The notes under the pieces are model-generated. The model was not told the origin of the DNA, searched no databases, and saw only the letters and a program-made list of their open reading frames with translations. A DNA stretch of 63,801 bases from Mycolicibacterium iranicum (lineage in GTDB: Bacteria; Actinomycetota; Actinomycetes; Mycobacteriales; Mycobacteriaceae): assembly GCF_001650495.1 (NCBI RefSeq), contig NZ_LWCS01000036.1, positions 1 through 63,801 on the forward strand, written 5' to 3'. Every line of letters starts with the position of its first letter. Position 1 is the first letter of the stretch. The translations under genes were made by a program, and so were the position numbers. Of the stretch, positions 46,563-55,196 are shown in pieces.

Positions 46563-46603
46563 CGAGAAGGGGCGCGCCTCCGCAAGGGGGGCGCCCCTTC
46601 TCG
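46563..46603. terminator. bidirectional hairpin terminator
   Basis: A perfect 13-base stem, CGAGAAGGGGCGC (46563-46575) pairing with GCGCCCCTTCTCG (46591-46603), encloses a 15-base loop. It lies exactly between the secreted-protein gene and the convergent degV stop. There is no long U tract, which is normal for mycobacterial terminators. Confidence 0.85.
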
Positions 46604-47443
46604 TTATGCCGAGGCGACCTGGACGGCGACCCCGACGGCCCCGCCACCGACATGCACCGACAACACCGGGCCCATGTCGGCGACCGTGAGGGACGAAAGC
46701 TGCGGAAGTCGTTGTGTCAGTGCGGCACCGAGCTGGTCAGCGGCATCGTGATTGTCGACGTGGTGCACCACGACGTCGGCAGCCTGCTGGCCCACCACCT
46801 CTGCGACGCGGTCGACGAGTGCGGCGTGCGCCTTGCTCACTGTGCGGATCCGCTGGTCGAGGACCAGCCTCCCGTCGACGTCAAGGCACAGCAGCGGTTT
46901 GAGTGCGAGGGCTGTTCCCAGCCATGACGCAGTGGTGCGAATCCGCCCGCTGCGGCGCAGGTTGTCCAGACGATGCACGACGAGAAACACGTGAGAGCGG
47001 GTCCGTGCCGACCGCGCGGCGGCCTCGACCGCGTCGATGTCTGCCCCGGCGACTGCACTTGCGGCGGCGGTCTTGGCGATGAAGCCGACGCCCATCGCCG
47101 CCGAGCGCGAGTTGACGACTCGCACCGACGCCCCGAACTCTCGCGCCGCAGTCGCGGCCGCACTGTAGGTACTCGATAGTGCAGCCGAAAGATGAACAGC
47201 GACAACGCCGTCACCTCCGCTGTCAGCGAGAGCCTGACGGTAGGCGTCGACGAGTTCGGTGGGCGAGGCACCAGCTGTCGTCACCTTCGGCCGGTCGTGG
47301 ATGTCGAACGGAATCTCGTCGACTCCGTCGCGCAGATCCCTCCCGTCCACCAGCACATGCAGCGGGACCTCGCGGATATCCCACCGCTTGCGTTCATCCA
47401 GCTGCAGGCGCGACGACGAGTCACTGACCACAACCACAGGCAT
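46604..47443 (-). CDS. DegV-family fatty-acid-binding protein
   Basis: A 279-residue DegV protein: VVVSDSSSRLQLDERKRWDI at the start, TTAGASPTELVDAYRQALAD, AVHLSAALSSTYSAAATAA, and SRSAAMGVGFIAKTAA. DegV proteins bind a fatty acid between two domains and, with FakA, feed exogenous fatty acid to phosphorylation; no FakA is in this window. It lies where Rv2417c does, just before octT, with 8 bases to the next gene. Confidence 0.92.
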   Translation of the reverse strand: MPVVVVSDSSSRLQLDERKRWDIREVPLHVLVDGRDLRDGVDEIPFDIHDRPKVTTAGASPTELVDAYRQALADSGGDGVVAVHLSAALSSTYSAAATAAREFGASVRVVNSRSAAMGVGFIAKTAAASAVAGADIDAVEAAARSARTRSHVFLVVHRLDNLRRSGRIRTTASWLGTALALKPLLCLDVDGRLVLDQRIRTVSKAHAALVDRVAEVVGQQAADVVVHHVDNHDAADQLGAALTQRLPQLSSLTVADMGPVLSVHVGGGAVGVAVQVASA

Positions 47444-47451
47444 GAGTGTTG

Positions 47452-48198
47452 CTAACCGCCCGAGGCGGACATTTGCACGCCCGCCTCGGCCAGTCCCTTG
47501 ATCATCAGGTCGGCGACGGCCTGATGCGCAACGAAGTTCCAGTGAATGCCGTCGGGGTTTCCCCTGCCGCTCATCACTTCCTCACCGACGGCGGCTTTGA
47601 GGTCGACCAGTGGCACATCGTGTTCAGCGGCCCAGCGCGTGATGGCGCTGACGGTTCCCGGCCTGCCCCGGTGCGACATTCCGTACGTCGGAGCAATGTG
47701 CACCGACGGTAGCGATGCCACGACCGCAATCCCGGGTCGGTTGAAGTCGATTGCCGCCCTTGTCATTTCGAGATATTCCACCGTCAGGTGTGGAGGCAGC
47801 GCGGGGCGAGCGATGGGCGACAGGCGGGGCTGCAACCATCCGTATCCGTCACGCGCCCATCGCCGTACCCGCGGCGGACGCACATAGCGGATGAGCTCGC
47901 GCAGCGCCGTGGGTAGCGGTGACGGGAGCGAATCCATGCCTGAGGTCGCGAAGATCACTGCGCCCGCCCTGGGCAGCGCTGCCCATGAACGTGGGTCCTG
48001 TGTGGCCGCCCACCACACGTCCCGGCTCGTCCACCCGATCCGCCCGATCAGCTCGACATCCCAATCGAGCTGTTCGGCAACGAGATTCGGCCAGATCCGC
48101 GGGTCGTCGGCAGGCAGCCCGCCGGTCGGTCCGTAGTACGACAGCGAGTCGCAGAAGACCAACAGGGTTTTGCGGCCGGAGTCGGCCTCAGAGAACAT
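47452..48198 (-). CDS. octT: diglucosylglycerate octanoyltransferase
   Basis: A 248-residue SGNH/GDSL-fold acyltransferase. The nucleophile block is VFCDSLSYYGPTGG, and the catalytic His is in GNPDGIHWNFVAHQ near the C-terminus. The position, directly downstream of gpgP, matches OctT (Rv2418c), which octanoylates diglucosylglycerate early in methylglucose lipopolysaccharide synthesis. I use ATG 48198, overlapping gpgP by 11 bases; the longer frame runs into gpgP out of register. Confidence 0.9.
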   Translation of the reverse strand: MFSEADSGRKTLLVFCDSLSYYGPTGGLPADDPRIWPNLVAEQLDWDVELIGRIGWTSRDVWWAATQDPRSWAALPRAGAVIFATSGMDSLPSPLPTALRELIRYVRPPRVRRWARDGYGWLQPRLSPIARPALPPHLTVEYLEMTRAAIDFNRPGIAVVASLPSVHIAPTYGMSHRGRPGTVSAITRWAAEHDVPLVDLKAAVGEEVMSGRGNPDGIHWNFVAHQAVADLMIKGLAEAGVQMSASGG

Positions 48199-48865
48199 CG
48201 TTGGCGACCTGCGCCGAGGCGTTCCACACGTCGAGACGCCACCGGATGTCCTCGAAGGCAGCCGGGTCGCCATCGGCGAGGGTGTGTCCAGCCAGTTGCA
48301 CCCAGCTCGCGTTGCCCATACCTCCGAGCACCGGCCAGTTGTCTACCGGCAGCCCGAGCAGCGCTGCGGTCAGCGCAGCGATCAATCCGCCGTGCGCCAC
48401 CAATACCACGGGCCGGTCCGAATCGACGACGCCCCAGTCTGATTGCTGGGCAACGATTTCCCGCACCAGCGGCAGACTGCGCTCGGCGACGTCGACGCGA
48501 CTCTCGCCGCCGTGCGGAGCCCATCGTGCATCCTCGCGCCAAGCCGACCTGGCGCCCGGCGCCATGGCGTCGACTTCGAGGTGCGTCATACCCTGCCAGT
48601 CCCCGAGATGAGTTTCCCGCAGCCGGGTGTCGACACTGACCGCCTGACCGGACCGGTCGCCGAGCGCGACGGCGGTATCGAGGGCACGCCGCAGATCCGA
48701 CGAGACGATCAGCAGGGGTTGGCGTTTTGCGAGAACCTCGGCGGCGGATACGGCCTGTTCGCGGCCTAGGTCGCTGAGGTCGGTGTCGAGCTGGCCCTGC
48801 ATGCGGCTGCCTGCGTTGTACTCGGTCTGTCCGTGCCGCAGCATGACCAGACGCCGGATAGTCAT
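48188..48865 (-). CDS. gpgP: glucosyl-3-phosphoglycerate phosphatase (histidine phosphatase)
   Basis: A 225-residue histidine-phosphatase-superfamily enzyme. The phospho-histidine motif is LRHGQTEYNAG, the second catalytic His is in VLVAHGGLIAAL, and LRETHLGDWQGMTHLEV is typical of the phosphoglycerate-mutase-like group. In mycobacteria this gene between octT and rsfS is GpgP (Rv2419c), which dephosphorylates glucosyl-3-phosphoglycerate for methylglucose lipopolysaccharide. ATG 48865 overlaps the rsfS stop (ATGA). Confidence 0.92.
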   Translation of the reverse strand: MTIRRLVMLRHGQTEYNAGSRMQGQLDTDLSDLGREQAVSAAEVLAKRQPLLIVSSDLRRALDTAVALGDRSGQAVSVDTRLRETHLGDWQGMTHLEVDAMAPGARSAWREDARWAPHGGESRVDVAERSLPLVREIVAQQSDWGVVDSDRPVVLVAHGGLIAALTAALLGLPVDNWPVLGGMGNASWVQLAGHTLADGDPAAFEDIRWRLDVWNASAQVANDVL

Positions 48866-49221
48866 TCTGAGTCCTCCGCTTCCTCTGCGCCCGCGAGATC
48901 GACCGGGATCGTCGGGCAGTCGCGCCAAAGCCTGTCCAGCGCATAGAAGTTGCGCTCGTCCTGATGTTGGATGTGTACGACGATGTCGACGTAGTCGAGC
49001 AGGGTCCATCGGCCCTCACGGGTGCCTTCGCGCCGCGCGGGCTTGTAGCCGGCGCGCCGCATCTTCTCCTCGACCTCGTCGACGATCGCGTTGACCTGCC
49101 TGTCGTTGTTGCCGGACGCGATGACGAAGCAGTCGGTGATGACGAGCTGGTCGGAAACGTCGATGACGACGATGTCCTCGGCAAGTTTGCCCGCCGCCGC
49201 CCGCGCGGCGACGGTGGCCAT
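48862..49221 (-). CDS. rsfS: ribosome silencing factor RsfS
   Basis: A 119-residue (from ATG 49221) RsfS/Iojap protein that binds L14 and blocks 50S-30S joining in starvation. VVIDVSDQLVITDCFVIASG, NAIVDEVEEKMRRAGYKPAR, GRWTLLDYVDIVVHIQHQDE and FYALDRLWRDCPTIPVDL are all collinear with the family. The frame continues upstream without an ATG/GTG to a CTG at 49248 that overlaps the nadD stop (CTGA) and would restore the usual N-terminal TATAEAI segment; the real start may be there. Confidence 0.93.
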   Translation of the reverse strand: MATVAARAAAGKLAEDIVVIDVSDQLVITDCFVIASGNNDRQVNAIVDEVEEKMRRAGYKPARREGTREGRWTLLDYVDIVVHIQHQDERNFYALDRLWRDCPTIPVDLAGAEEAEDSE

Positions 49222-49244
49222 ATCGATGGCTTCTGCTGTGGCGG

Positions 49245-49883
49245 TCAGGGACGGTCTCCTTCACCTGCGGGGGTCTTGCTGTAGAGGTTCCGCTTTGCGA
49301 CGTACTGCACGACGCCGTCGGGTACCAGGTACCAGATAGGTCGCGACTGTTCGGCGCGGATCCGGCAGTCGGTCGACGAGATTGCCAGAGCAGGCACTTC
49401 GACAAGATGTAGCGCGTCGGCGGGCAACTCGGCCATCGCAGCGGAGATGTGCTTGCCATCGAGTTCGTACCCGGGTCTGCTGACGCCCACGAACCGGGCG
49501 ATCGAGAACATCTGCTCCCAGTTCTGCCACGACAGGATCGAGGCGAGCGCGTCGGCGCCGGTGATGAAGTACAGGTCGGCGTCCGGGTTCTGATTGTGCA
49601 GATCGCGCAGCGTGTCTTTGGTGTAGGTCGCCCCGCCCCGGTCGATGTCGACCCGACTGACCGAGAACCGCGGATTGGAGGCGGTCGCGATCACCGTCAT
49701 CAGGTACCGGTCCTCGGCGGCGGTGACGGTGCGGCTGCGCTTCTGCCACGGCTGACCGGTGGGAACGAACACCACTTCGTCGAGATCGAACAGGGCGGCG
49801 ACTTCGCTGGCCGCGACGAGGTGACCGTTGTGGATGGGATCAAATGTCCCGCCCATCACACCCAGCCGACGTCGCGATTGCAC
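49245..49883 (-). CDS. nadD: nicotinate-nucleotide adenylyltransferase
   Basis: A 212-residue NadD that makes deamido-NAD from nicotinate mononucleotide and ATP. The nucleotide motif GGTFDPIHNGHL and the ATP-loop ISSTDCRIRAEQSRPIWYLV near the end are diagnostic. I start it at GTG 49883 (QSRRRLGVMGGTFDP); the longer frame overlaps the gntR gene and is unsupported. It is the first gene of nadD-rsfS-gpgP-octT, the conserved mycobacterial order. Confidence 0.94.
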   Translation of the reverse strand: MQSRRRLGVMGGTFDPIHNGHLVAASEVAALFDLDEVVFVPTGQPWQKRSRTVTAAEDRYLMTVIATASNPRFSVSRVDIDRGGATYTKDTLRDLHNQNPDADLYFITGADALASILSWQNWEQMFSIARFVGVSRPGYELDGKHISAAMAELPADALHLVEVPALAISSTDCRIRAEQSRPIWYLVPDGVVQYVAKRNLYSKTPAGEGDRP

Positions 49884-49926
49884 GAATAGCGAGCTTACGG
49901 GAGTACCGCGGGCGGTTCCGGCCGAG

Positions 49927-50655
49927 TCAGACCGCCGAGAGCCAAGGGGACTGCAGAACCTCGGACACCTCGAACGCGGCGCGGTCGGCGCGGTACACGT
50001 CACGGGCGTACTCGACACAGCGTCCCGTGTTGTCCACGGTGTTGCGGGTGAGCAAGGTTCCCGCAGACCCGGCTCGCACACCCAGTTGCATACTTGACGC
50101 GTCGTCGAGCACGATCGATTCGAGCACGGCCGTTGACCGTGCGAGCTCGATGCCGTAGCGGGAGCGCAACACGGCCCACAGCGAACCGTCGTCGGTCACG
50201 TCGAGGATGCCCGGGGTCAATGCGGCGGGCAGGAACGTCGTTTCCAGCGCGAAGGGCACATCGTCGACGCTGCGCAACCGGTGGAACACGTGGACAGTGG
50301 CGCCGTCCTCCAGACCCAGCGCGCGGCGCACCGCGGGATTGGCGACCTGATGCTCGGCCCACAACAGTTGCGCAGCGGGCCTGCGCCCCATTCTCGCGAC
50401 CTCCTCCGAGAAGCTCCCGACGTGGAACCGCACCCGCGGCTCGGCGACGAATGTGCCGCGCGGCGGCTTACGGTAGACGACACCTTCACTCTCCAGGAGC
50501 GAGAGTGCCTGACGCGCCGTCATGCGGCTCACTTTGTGGCGTTCGGCCAGCTCGCGCTCGGACGGCAGCAGAGTGTGCGGCCCCAACTGTTCGGTGTCGA
50601 TGCGGTCGCGGACATCGGCGGCGATCGTCATATACAGGGGCGTGCCAGAGGGCAT
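49927..50655 (-). CDS. GntR-family (HutC/UTRA subfamily) transcriptional regulator
   Basis: A 242-residue repressor: an N-terminal winged helix-turn-helix (LLPSERELAERHKVSRMTAR, then GVVYRKPPRGTFVAEP) and a C-terminal UTRA effector domain (HRLRSVDDVPFALETTFLPA, RAGSAGTLLTRNTVDNTGRC). It diverges from the kinase/oxidoreductase operon, with palindromic operators between. UTRA domains bind phosphorylated sugars or similar small molecules, so the effector may be an intermediate of that operon. ATG 50655 replaces a longer frame with no ribosome site. Confidence 0.93.
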   Translation of the reverse strand: MPSGTPLYMTIAADVRDRIDTEQLGPHTLLPSERELAERHKVSRMTARQALSLLESEGVVYRKPPRGTFVAEPRVRFHVGSFSEEVARMGRRPAAQLLWAEHQVANPAVRRALGLEDGATVHVFHRLRSVDDVPFALETTFLPAALTPGILDVTDDGSLWAVLRSRYGIELARSTAVLESIVLDDASSMQLGVRAGSAGTLLTRNTVDNTGRCVEYARDVYRADRAAFEVSEVLQSPWLSAV

Positions 50656-50753
50656 CCCAGCAGCGTAGCGGCGTAAGTCGACTTCGGTTATCACATGCGC
50701 GGTGTAAACACTTCGTGATTGCGTTGACCCACATACACCGCTGTTCGGTATAT

Positions 50754-50778
50754 TGGTTTAACCACATGGTCTATACCA
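50754..50778. promoter_or_regulatory. tandem GntR-type operators in the divergent promoter
   Basis: TGGTTTAACCA (50754-50764) and the perfect palindrome TGGTCTATACCA (50767-50778) lie next to each other between the divergent gntR and kinase genes. The second matches the DasR/NagR-type consensus TGGTCTAGACCA closely. Binding by the adjacent HutC-type regulator is inferred from position and consensus only. Confidence 0.7.
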
Positions 50779-51000
50779 TAGCCAAACGAAGATCAAACGT
50801 GTCCGACCAGTCATGCGCAACGATTCCGCCGAATCCGCCCAGTTCGGTTACATCCAGTCGCCGGGCCGACAAACAGGGGAGTTCGCATCGTTCGCCGTTG
50901 CTTTCGCGTTCGTCTCGACCGGATCTTCGGCCTCGACCGTGCTGCTCTATTTGGTCAAACGCAGGACGCTGCCGGTGCCAAGCAAGTTCGATCTCGGAGC
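50779..51000. other. 222-base leader without a supported gene
   Basis: Frames in this stretch are low in protein character; none joins sensibly with the short coupled frame at 51001. It is either an unusually long 5' leader of the kinase operon or the remains of a decayed gene. Confidence 0.4.
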
Positions 51001-51114
51001 ATGGGAGATCCCGCGATCGGCGCGACCTACCAGGCATACCTGGTCATCAGAGAGGGCAAGCAGGGTCTATCGACGCCGGACATGCGTTCGATCGACGCTG
51101 AATTACGGGAATGA
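51001..51114 (+). CDS. 37-residue frame translationally coupled to the kinase
   Basis: An ATG at 51001 behind CTCGGAGC opens a 37-residue frame (GDPAIGATYQAYLVIREGKQ, then GLSTPDMRSIDAELRE) whose stop overlaps the kinase ATG (ATGA). The amphipathic, balanced composition looks like real protein, either a leader peptide/small protein or the surviving C-terminus of a lost upstream gene. I recognise no family. Confidence 0.4.
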   Translation: MGDPAIGATYQAYLVIREGKQGLSTPDMRSIDAELRE

Positions 51115-52559
51115 CGGGGCTACCGATGCAGTACATCCTTGCTGTCGACCAGGGCACTTCGGGCACCAAGGCCGTCGTGGTCGACGCCGCGGGACAGGTT
51201 ATCGCGCGCGCCGAAGTTGCGCTGCGGCCCGACTATTTCGCCGGCGGTGGAGTCGAGCAAAACCCCGAGGCGATGCTCGATTCCGTTGTCACGGCCGGCC
51301 GGCAGGCGCTCGAGCAGGCCGCAGTCCCGGTGGCCGCGGTGGCGCTTGCCAACCAGGGGGAAACGGTTCTGGCATGGGACCGGACAACCGGAAAACCCCT
51401 CTCCCCCGCGATCGTCTGGCAGGACCGCCGGGCCGAGTCGCTCTGCGATGGGCTCGCCGACCATGCCGAGGACATGGCGCGGCGCACCGGTCTGGTCCTC
51501 GACCCCTACTTTTCCGCGCCGAAGATGGCATGGCTTCGCGCCAATCTGACCCGCGACGGCGTCGTGACCACCACCGACAGCTGGCTTGTCCACCGGTTGT
51601 GCGGCGCATTCGTCACCGACGCATCCACCGCCAGCAGGTCGCTGATCACCGCGCTGGACACCGTGGCGTGGGACAACGAACTGCTGGCATTGTTCGGACT
51701 ACAGGACGAAGCACTGCCCGACATCATCGGCAGTGACGAGATCGTCGGTATCACAGAGGTTTTCGGCCCTTCACTACCGGTCACAGGACTGATCGTCGAC
51801 CAGCAGGCCGCGTTGCTCGCCGAAAGCTGTCTCACAGCTGGGTCGGCGAAGTGCACCTACGGCACGGGCGCCTTCCTGCTGGCGCAGCTGGGTCCAGACC
51901 CGGTGCGATCCACTTCGGGTCTGACCACGTCGGTGGCATGGCGTCTGCGCGAGGACACGTCTTACTGCATCGACGGCCAGGTTTACACGGCCGCCTCAGC
52001 AGTCCGGTGGGCCGTCGACCTCGGCCTGGTCCCCTCCGCAGACCAAATCGATTCTGTCGCAGCCGAATCCAGCGAGGGCGTCATCTGCGTTCCCGCACTC
52101 GCCGGGCTCGCCGCGCCGTGGTGGGACTCCGGAGCGACAGCGTCGTTCACCGGGATGACGCTGTCCAGCGGACGGGGCAACCTGGTCAGAGCGCTCATCG
52201 AGGGAATCGCGGCTCAGGTCACCGCGCTGACAGATCTCGTTGCCGCCGACCTGGGCAGCCCGTTGACGCGGTTGCGGGTCGACGGCGGTCTGACCCGCTC
52301 GGCTTCGCTGATGCAGGCCCAGGCCGATCTGGCTCAGCTCCCCGTTGACGTTTACCCGTCGATGCACGCCACCGCGCTGGGCGCAGCGGTGTGTGCCCGG
52401 TTGGCGATCGAACCGGGCACCGCCCCCCGCGATGCCGTCGGGACGTGGATCCCGAAGTACACCTACGAACCCCGATGGTCGCCCGATCGGGCCGCCGAAT
52501 TCCTCGACCGCTGGCAGCGCGCAGCGGACGACGCTCTGACGCAGGAGGTTTCAGCGTGA
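51111..52559 (+). CDS. FGGY-family carbohydrate kinase (glycerol-kinase-like)
   Basis: A 482-residue sugar/polyol kinase. YILAVDQGTSGTKAVVVDA is the phosphate-1 motif, AIVWQDRRAESLCDGL and the DPYFSAPKMAWLRANL stretch resemble glycerol kinases, and CTYGTGAFLL and DGGLTRSASLMQAQADL finish the ATPase fold. It is divergent from GlpK, so glycerol, another polyol or a small sugar could be the substrate. It starts at an ATGA overlap with a short frame and heads an operon with a GlpA-like dehydrogenase and an FAD oxidoreductase. Confidence 0.9.
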   Translation: MTGLPMQYILAVDQGTSGTKAVVVDAAGQVIARAEVALRPDYFAGGGVEQNPEAMLDSVVTAGRQALEQAAVPVAAVALANQGETVLAWDRTTGKPLSPAIVWQDRRAESLCDGLADHAEDMARRTGLVLDPYFSAPKMAWLRANLTRDGVVTTTDSWLVHRLCGAFVTDASTASRSLITALDTVAWDNELLALFGLQDEALPDIIGSDEIVGITEVFGPSLPVTGLIVDQQAALLAESCLTAGSAKCTYGTGAFLLAQLGPDPVRSTSGLTTSVAWRLREDTSYCIDGQVYTAASAVRWAVDLGLVPSADQIDSVAAESSEGVICVPALAGLAAPWWDSGATASFTGMTLSSGRGNLVRALIEGIAAQVTALTDLVAADLGSPLTRLRVDGGLTRSASLMQAQADLAQLPVDVYPSMHATALGAAVCARLAIEPGTAPRDAVGTWIPKYTYEPRWSPDRAAEFLDRWQRAADDALTQEVSA

Positions 52560-53932
52560 TATCGGATGTCATCGTGATCGGCGCCGGAATCGTCGGCTGC
52601 GCGATCGCGAGGGCACTGGCCGGCACCAAACTCTCGGTCACGCTGGTGGACGCCCGCAACGATGTCGGCGACGGCACCAGCAAGGCCAACACCGCGTTGT
52701 TGCACACCGGATTCGACTCGACGCCAGGCACACTCGAGTCGCGGCTGGTGGCCCGTGGCTATCAGCTGCTCGGCGAGTACGCCTCGCAGGCCGGCATCCC
52801 CGTCGAGCACACAGGCGCCATGCTGGTTGCGTGGACCGACGAGGAGGCGGAGGCGCTGCCGCGACTCAAAGAGAAGGCCGAAGCCAACGGATACCATGCA
52901 TGCACGATCGTGGGCGCCGACGAGGTCTACCGCCGGGTGCCCGATCTGGGACCCGGCGCACTGGGTGGATTGACGGTGCCCGGGGAATCGATCATCTGCA
53001 CGTGGACCACGAACCTGGCACTAGCCACCGACGCGGTCGCGCGCGGCGCACGACTGCTGCGCGGCACCCGCGTGACAAGTGTCGTCGCGGGGCCCGCCGA
53101 CGTGACGACGTTGCACACCACCGCAGGTGATCTGCAGGCCCGCTGGATCATCAACGCCGCAGGCCTGGGCGCCGACCACCTCGACAAGGAGTTCGGCTAC
53201 CGGCGATTCACCGTGGTCCCGCGCCGCGGCGAGCTACTGGTGATCGACAAGCTCGCCCGGCCGATGGTGCCGCTGATCGTGCTGGCCGTGCCGTCGTCGC
53301 GAGGGAAAGGAGTGCTTGTCAGCCCGACCATCTACGGCAACGTCATGGTCGGCCCCACGTCGGAGAACCTCGACGACCGCACGGCGACAAGCACATCCGA
53401 GGACGGCTTGAAGTTCCTGGTGTCGAAGGGCCGTGCGCTGATGCCCAGCCTGTTCGACGAGGAGATCACGGCGAGTTACGCAGGACTTCGCGCATCCACC
53501 GAGCACGACGACTATCTCATCGACCTCGACGCCGAGCAGCGCTATGTCCTCGTCGGCGGGATCCGTTCCACCGGACTGACTTCGGGCATGGCGATCGCCG
53601 AATACGTCACCGGACGTCTCTCCGATGCCGGTGTCGACGTGACTCAACGTGACGACCTACCCGCGCCTACCCAGATGCCCAATCTCGGCGAGGCCGGGCT
53701 CCGCCCCTACCAGGATCAAAAGCGTATCGAGGCCGACCCGGAGTACGGCCGCATCGTCTGCTTCTGTGAGCGTGTCAGCGCGGGCGAGATCCGTGACACC
53801 TTCGACTCCCCGATACCGCCCGCCGACCTGGACGGGCTTCGGCGGCGCACCCGCGTGATGAACGGTCGATGCCAAGGGTTCTACTGCGGAGCGCACACAG
53901 AGGCTCTGCTGCGGGCGGGGGTGATGGCATGA
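52556..53932 (+). CDS. GlpA-like FAD-dependent dehydrogenase with BFD-type [2Fe-2S] domain
   Basis: A 458-residue flavoprotein: dinucleotide motif VIVIGAGIVGCAIARALAG, DAO fold (RWIINAAGLGADHLDKEF, GLRASTEHDDYLIDL), and a C-terminal bacterioferredoxin-ferredoxin-like cysteine cluster (IVCFCERVSAGEI, GRCQGFYCGAH). This arrangement is that of the anaerobic glycerol-3-phosphate dehydrogenase subunit GlpA. It starts with GTG overlapping the kinase stop, behind CAGGAGGTT. It probably oxidises the kinase product to a keto-phosphate. Confidence 0.9.
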   Translation: MISDVIVIGAGIVGCAIARALAGTKLSVTLVDARNDVGDGTSKANTALLHTGFDSTPGTLESRLVARGYQLLGEYASQAGIPVEHTGAMLVAWTDEEAEALPRLKEKAEANGYHACTIVGADEVYRRVPDLGPGALGGLTVPGESIICTWTTNLALATDAVARGARLLRGTRVTSVVAGPADVTTLHTTAGDLQARWIINAAGLGADHLDKEFGYRRFTVVPRRGELLVIDKLARPMVPLIVLAVPSSRGKGVLVSPTIYGNVMVGPTSENLDDRTATSTSEDGLKFLVSKGRALMPSLFDEEITASYAGLRASTEHDDYLIDLDAEQRYVLVGGIRSTGLTSGMAIAEYVTGRLSDAGVDVTQRDDLPAPTQMPNLGEAGLRPYQDQKRIEADPEYGRIVCFCERVSAGEIRDTFDSPIPPADLDGLRRRTRVMNGRCQGFYCGAHTEALLRAGVMA

Positions 53933-55173
53933 ACGACGTCGCGGTCGCGATCGTCGGCGGCGGACCGTCTGGTCTGACCGCCGCCGCAGCTTTGGCGCCA
54001 CACGTCCACGGTGACGTCCTCGTCCTGGAGCGTGAATCGCAGACCGGCGGAATTCCCCGGCACAGCGACCATTCCGGTTACGGGATCCGCGACCTGCACC
54101 GCTTCATCTCGGGACCGGCTTATGCACGACGGCTCACCGAGTCGGCGGTCGCCGCGGGTGCGACGCTCGAGACGGAGGCGATGGTCACCGGTTGGTCCGG
54201 GGAGCGCGCCATGGAGGTGACGTCGCCTCGCGGTATCCGCACCGTGACAGCTGGTGCCGTCGTACTGGCCACCGGCGCGCGCGAGCGACCCCGTCCGGCC
54301 CGGCTCATCCCCGGCGATCGACCAAAGGGCGTATACACCACGGGTCAGCTGCAGAACCTGGTACACCTACACCATGCCCAAGTGGGCAACCGAGCAGTGA
54401 TCGTGGGCGCCGAGTTGGTCAGCTGGTCAGCGGTGCTCACACTGCGCGAAGCCGGATGCACGACGGTGGCCATGGTCAGCGGCTATCCCCGGGCCGAGGC
54501 GTATGCGGCATTCCGGGCGGTCGGTCGCCGGCTGCTCAACGGGCCCGTGATGACCTGCAGCCGGCTTGTCGGCATCCACGGCAAGCACCGTGTGCAGTCG
54601 GTGACCATCGAAGATATCGGTACCGGCCGGCGCCGCGAGATTCACTGCGACACCGTCGTTTTCACCGGGGACTGGATACCTGACCACGAGCTCGCCCGGA
54701 CCGCCGGACTGCAGATGGATCACCTCACCCGCGGGCCCGTCGTGGACACCGCGCTGCGAACGAGCCGTCCGGGGGTGTTCGCGGTCGGCAACCTGGTGCA
54801 TCCGGTGGATACCGCCGACGCGGCGGCGATCGACGGACGCCACGTCGCAGCGGATGTGAAGGCCTGGCTGCGTCGCGGGGACGAACTCACACCGAGCGCG
54901 ACGGGTGCCGCGATCAGCGTCGAGGCGCCGTTCCGATGGGTGACACCACAACTGCTCTCCCCCGACGGCGCGGTGCCCGCGCGGGGCGACCTGCTCCTCT
55001 GGACTGATGAATACCGGAGGCTCCCGAAGCTTCGCGCCGTACAGGACGGCAGGGTCATCGGCACCAAACGCACGCCCTGGCCTGCGGCACCGGGGCGGAT
55101 CTACCGCGCACCGTGGTCGCTGGTGGCGGGCGCCGATCCCAAAGGCGGAACGGTCACGCTCGCATTGGTGTGA
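53929..55173 (+). CDS. FAD-dependent pyridine-nucleotide-disulfide-type oxidoreductase (GlpB/HcnB-like)
   Basis: A 414-residue flavoprotein with VAIVGGGPSGLTAAAALAPH, VVLATGARERPRPARLIPGD, GRVIVGAELVSWSAVL-type second nucleotide motif (as VIVGAELVSWSAV) and a final FAVGNLVHPVDTADAAAIDG. It resembles the FAD/NAD(P) partner next to GlpA-like proteins (second subunit of sarcosine oxidase-like or HcnABC-type complexes). It overlaps the previous stop (ATGA). Electrons probably pass from the GlpA-like subunit through its Fe-S centre to this protein. Confidence 0.88.
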   Translation: MNDVAVAIVGGGPSGLTAAAALAPHVHGDVLVLERESQTGGIPRHSDHSGYGIRDLHRFISGPAYARRLTESAVAAGATLETEAMVTGWSGERAMEVTSPRGIRTVTAGAVVLATGARERPRPARLIPGDRPKGVYTTGQLQNLVHLHHAQVGNRAVIVGAELVSWSAVLTLREAGCTTVAMVSGYPRAEAYAAFRAVGRRLLNGPVMTCSRLVGIHGKHRVQSVTIEDIGTGRRREIHCDTVVFTGDWIPDHELARTAGLQMDHLTRGPVVDTALRTSRPGVFAVGNLVHPVDTADAAAIDGRHVAADVKAWLRRGDELTPSATGAAISVEAPFRWVTPQLLSPDGAVPARGDLLLWTDEYRRLPKLRAVQDGRVIGTKRTPWPAAPGRIYRAPWSLVAGADPKGGTVTLALV

Positions 55174-55196
55174 CGGTTGGTGTTGGTCCTACACGT

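Noticed and set aside
50813..51736. 307-codon frame overlapping the kinase
   Set aside because: It leaves the kinase frame and becomes Arg-rich; only the short coupled frame at 51001 has protein character.
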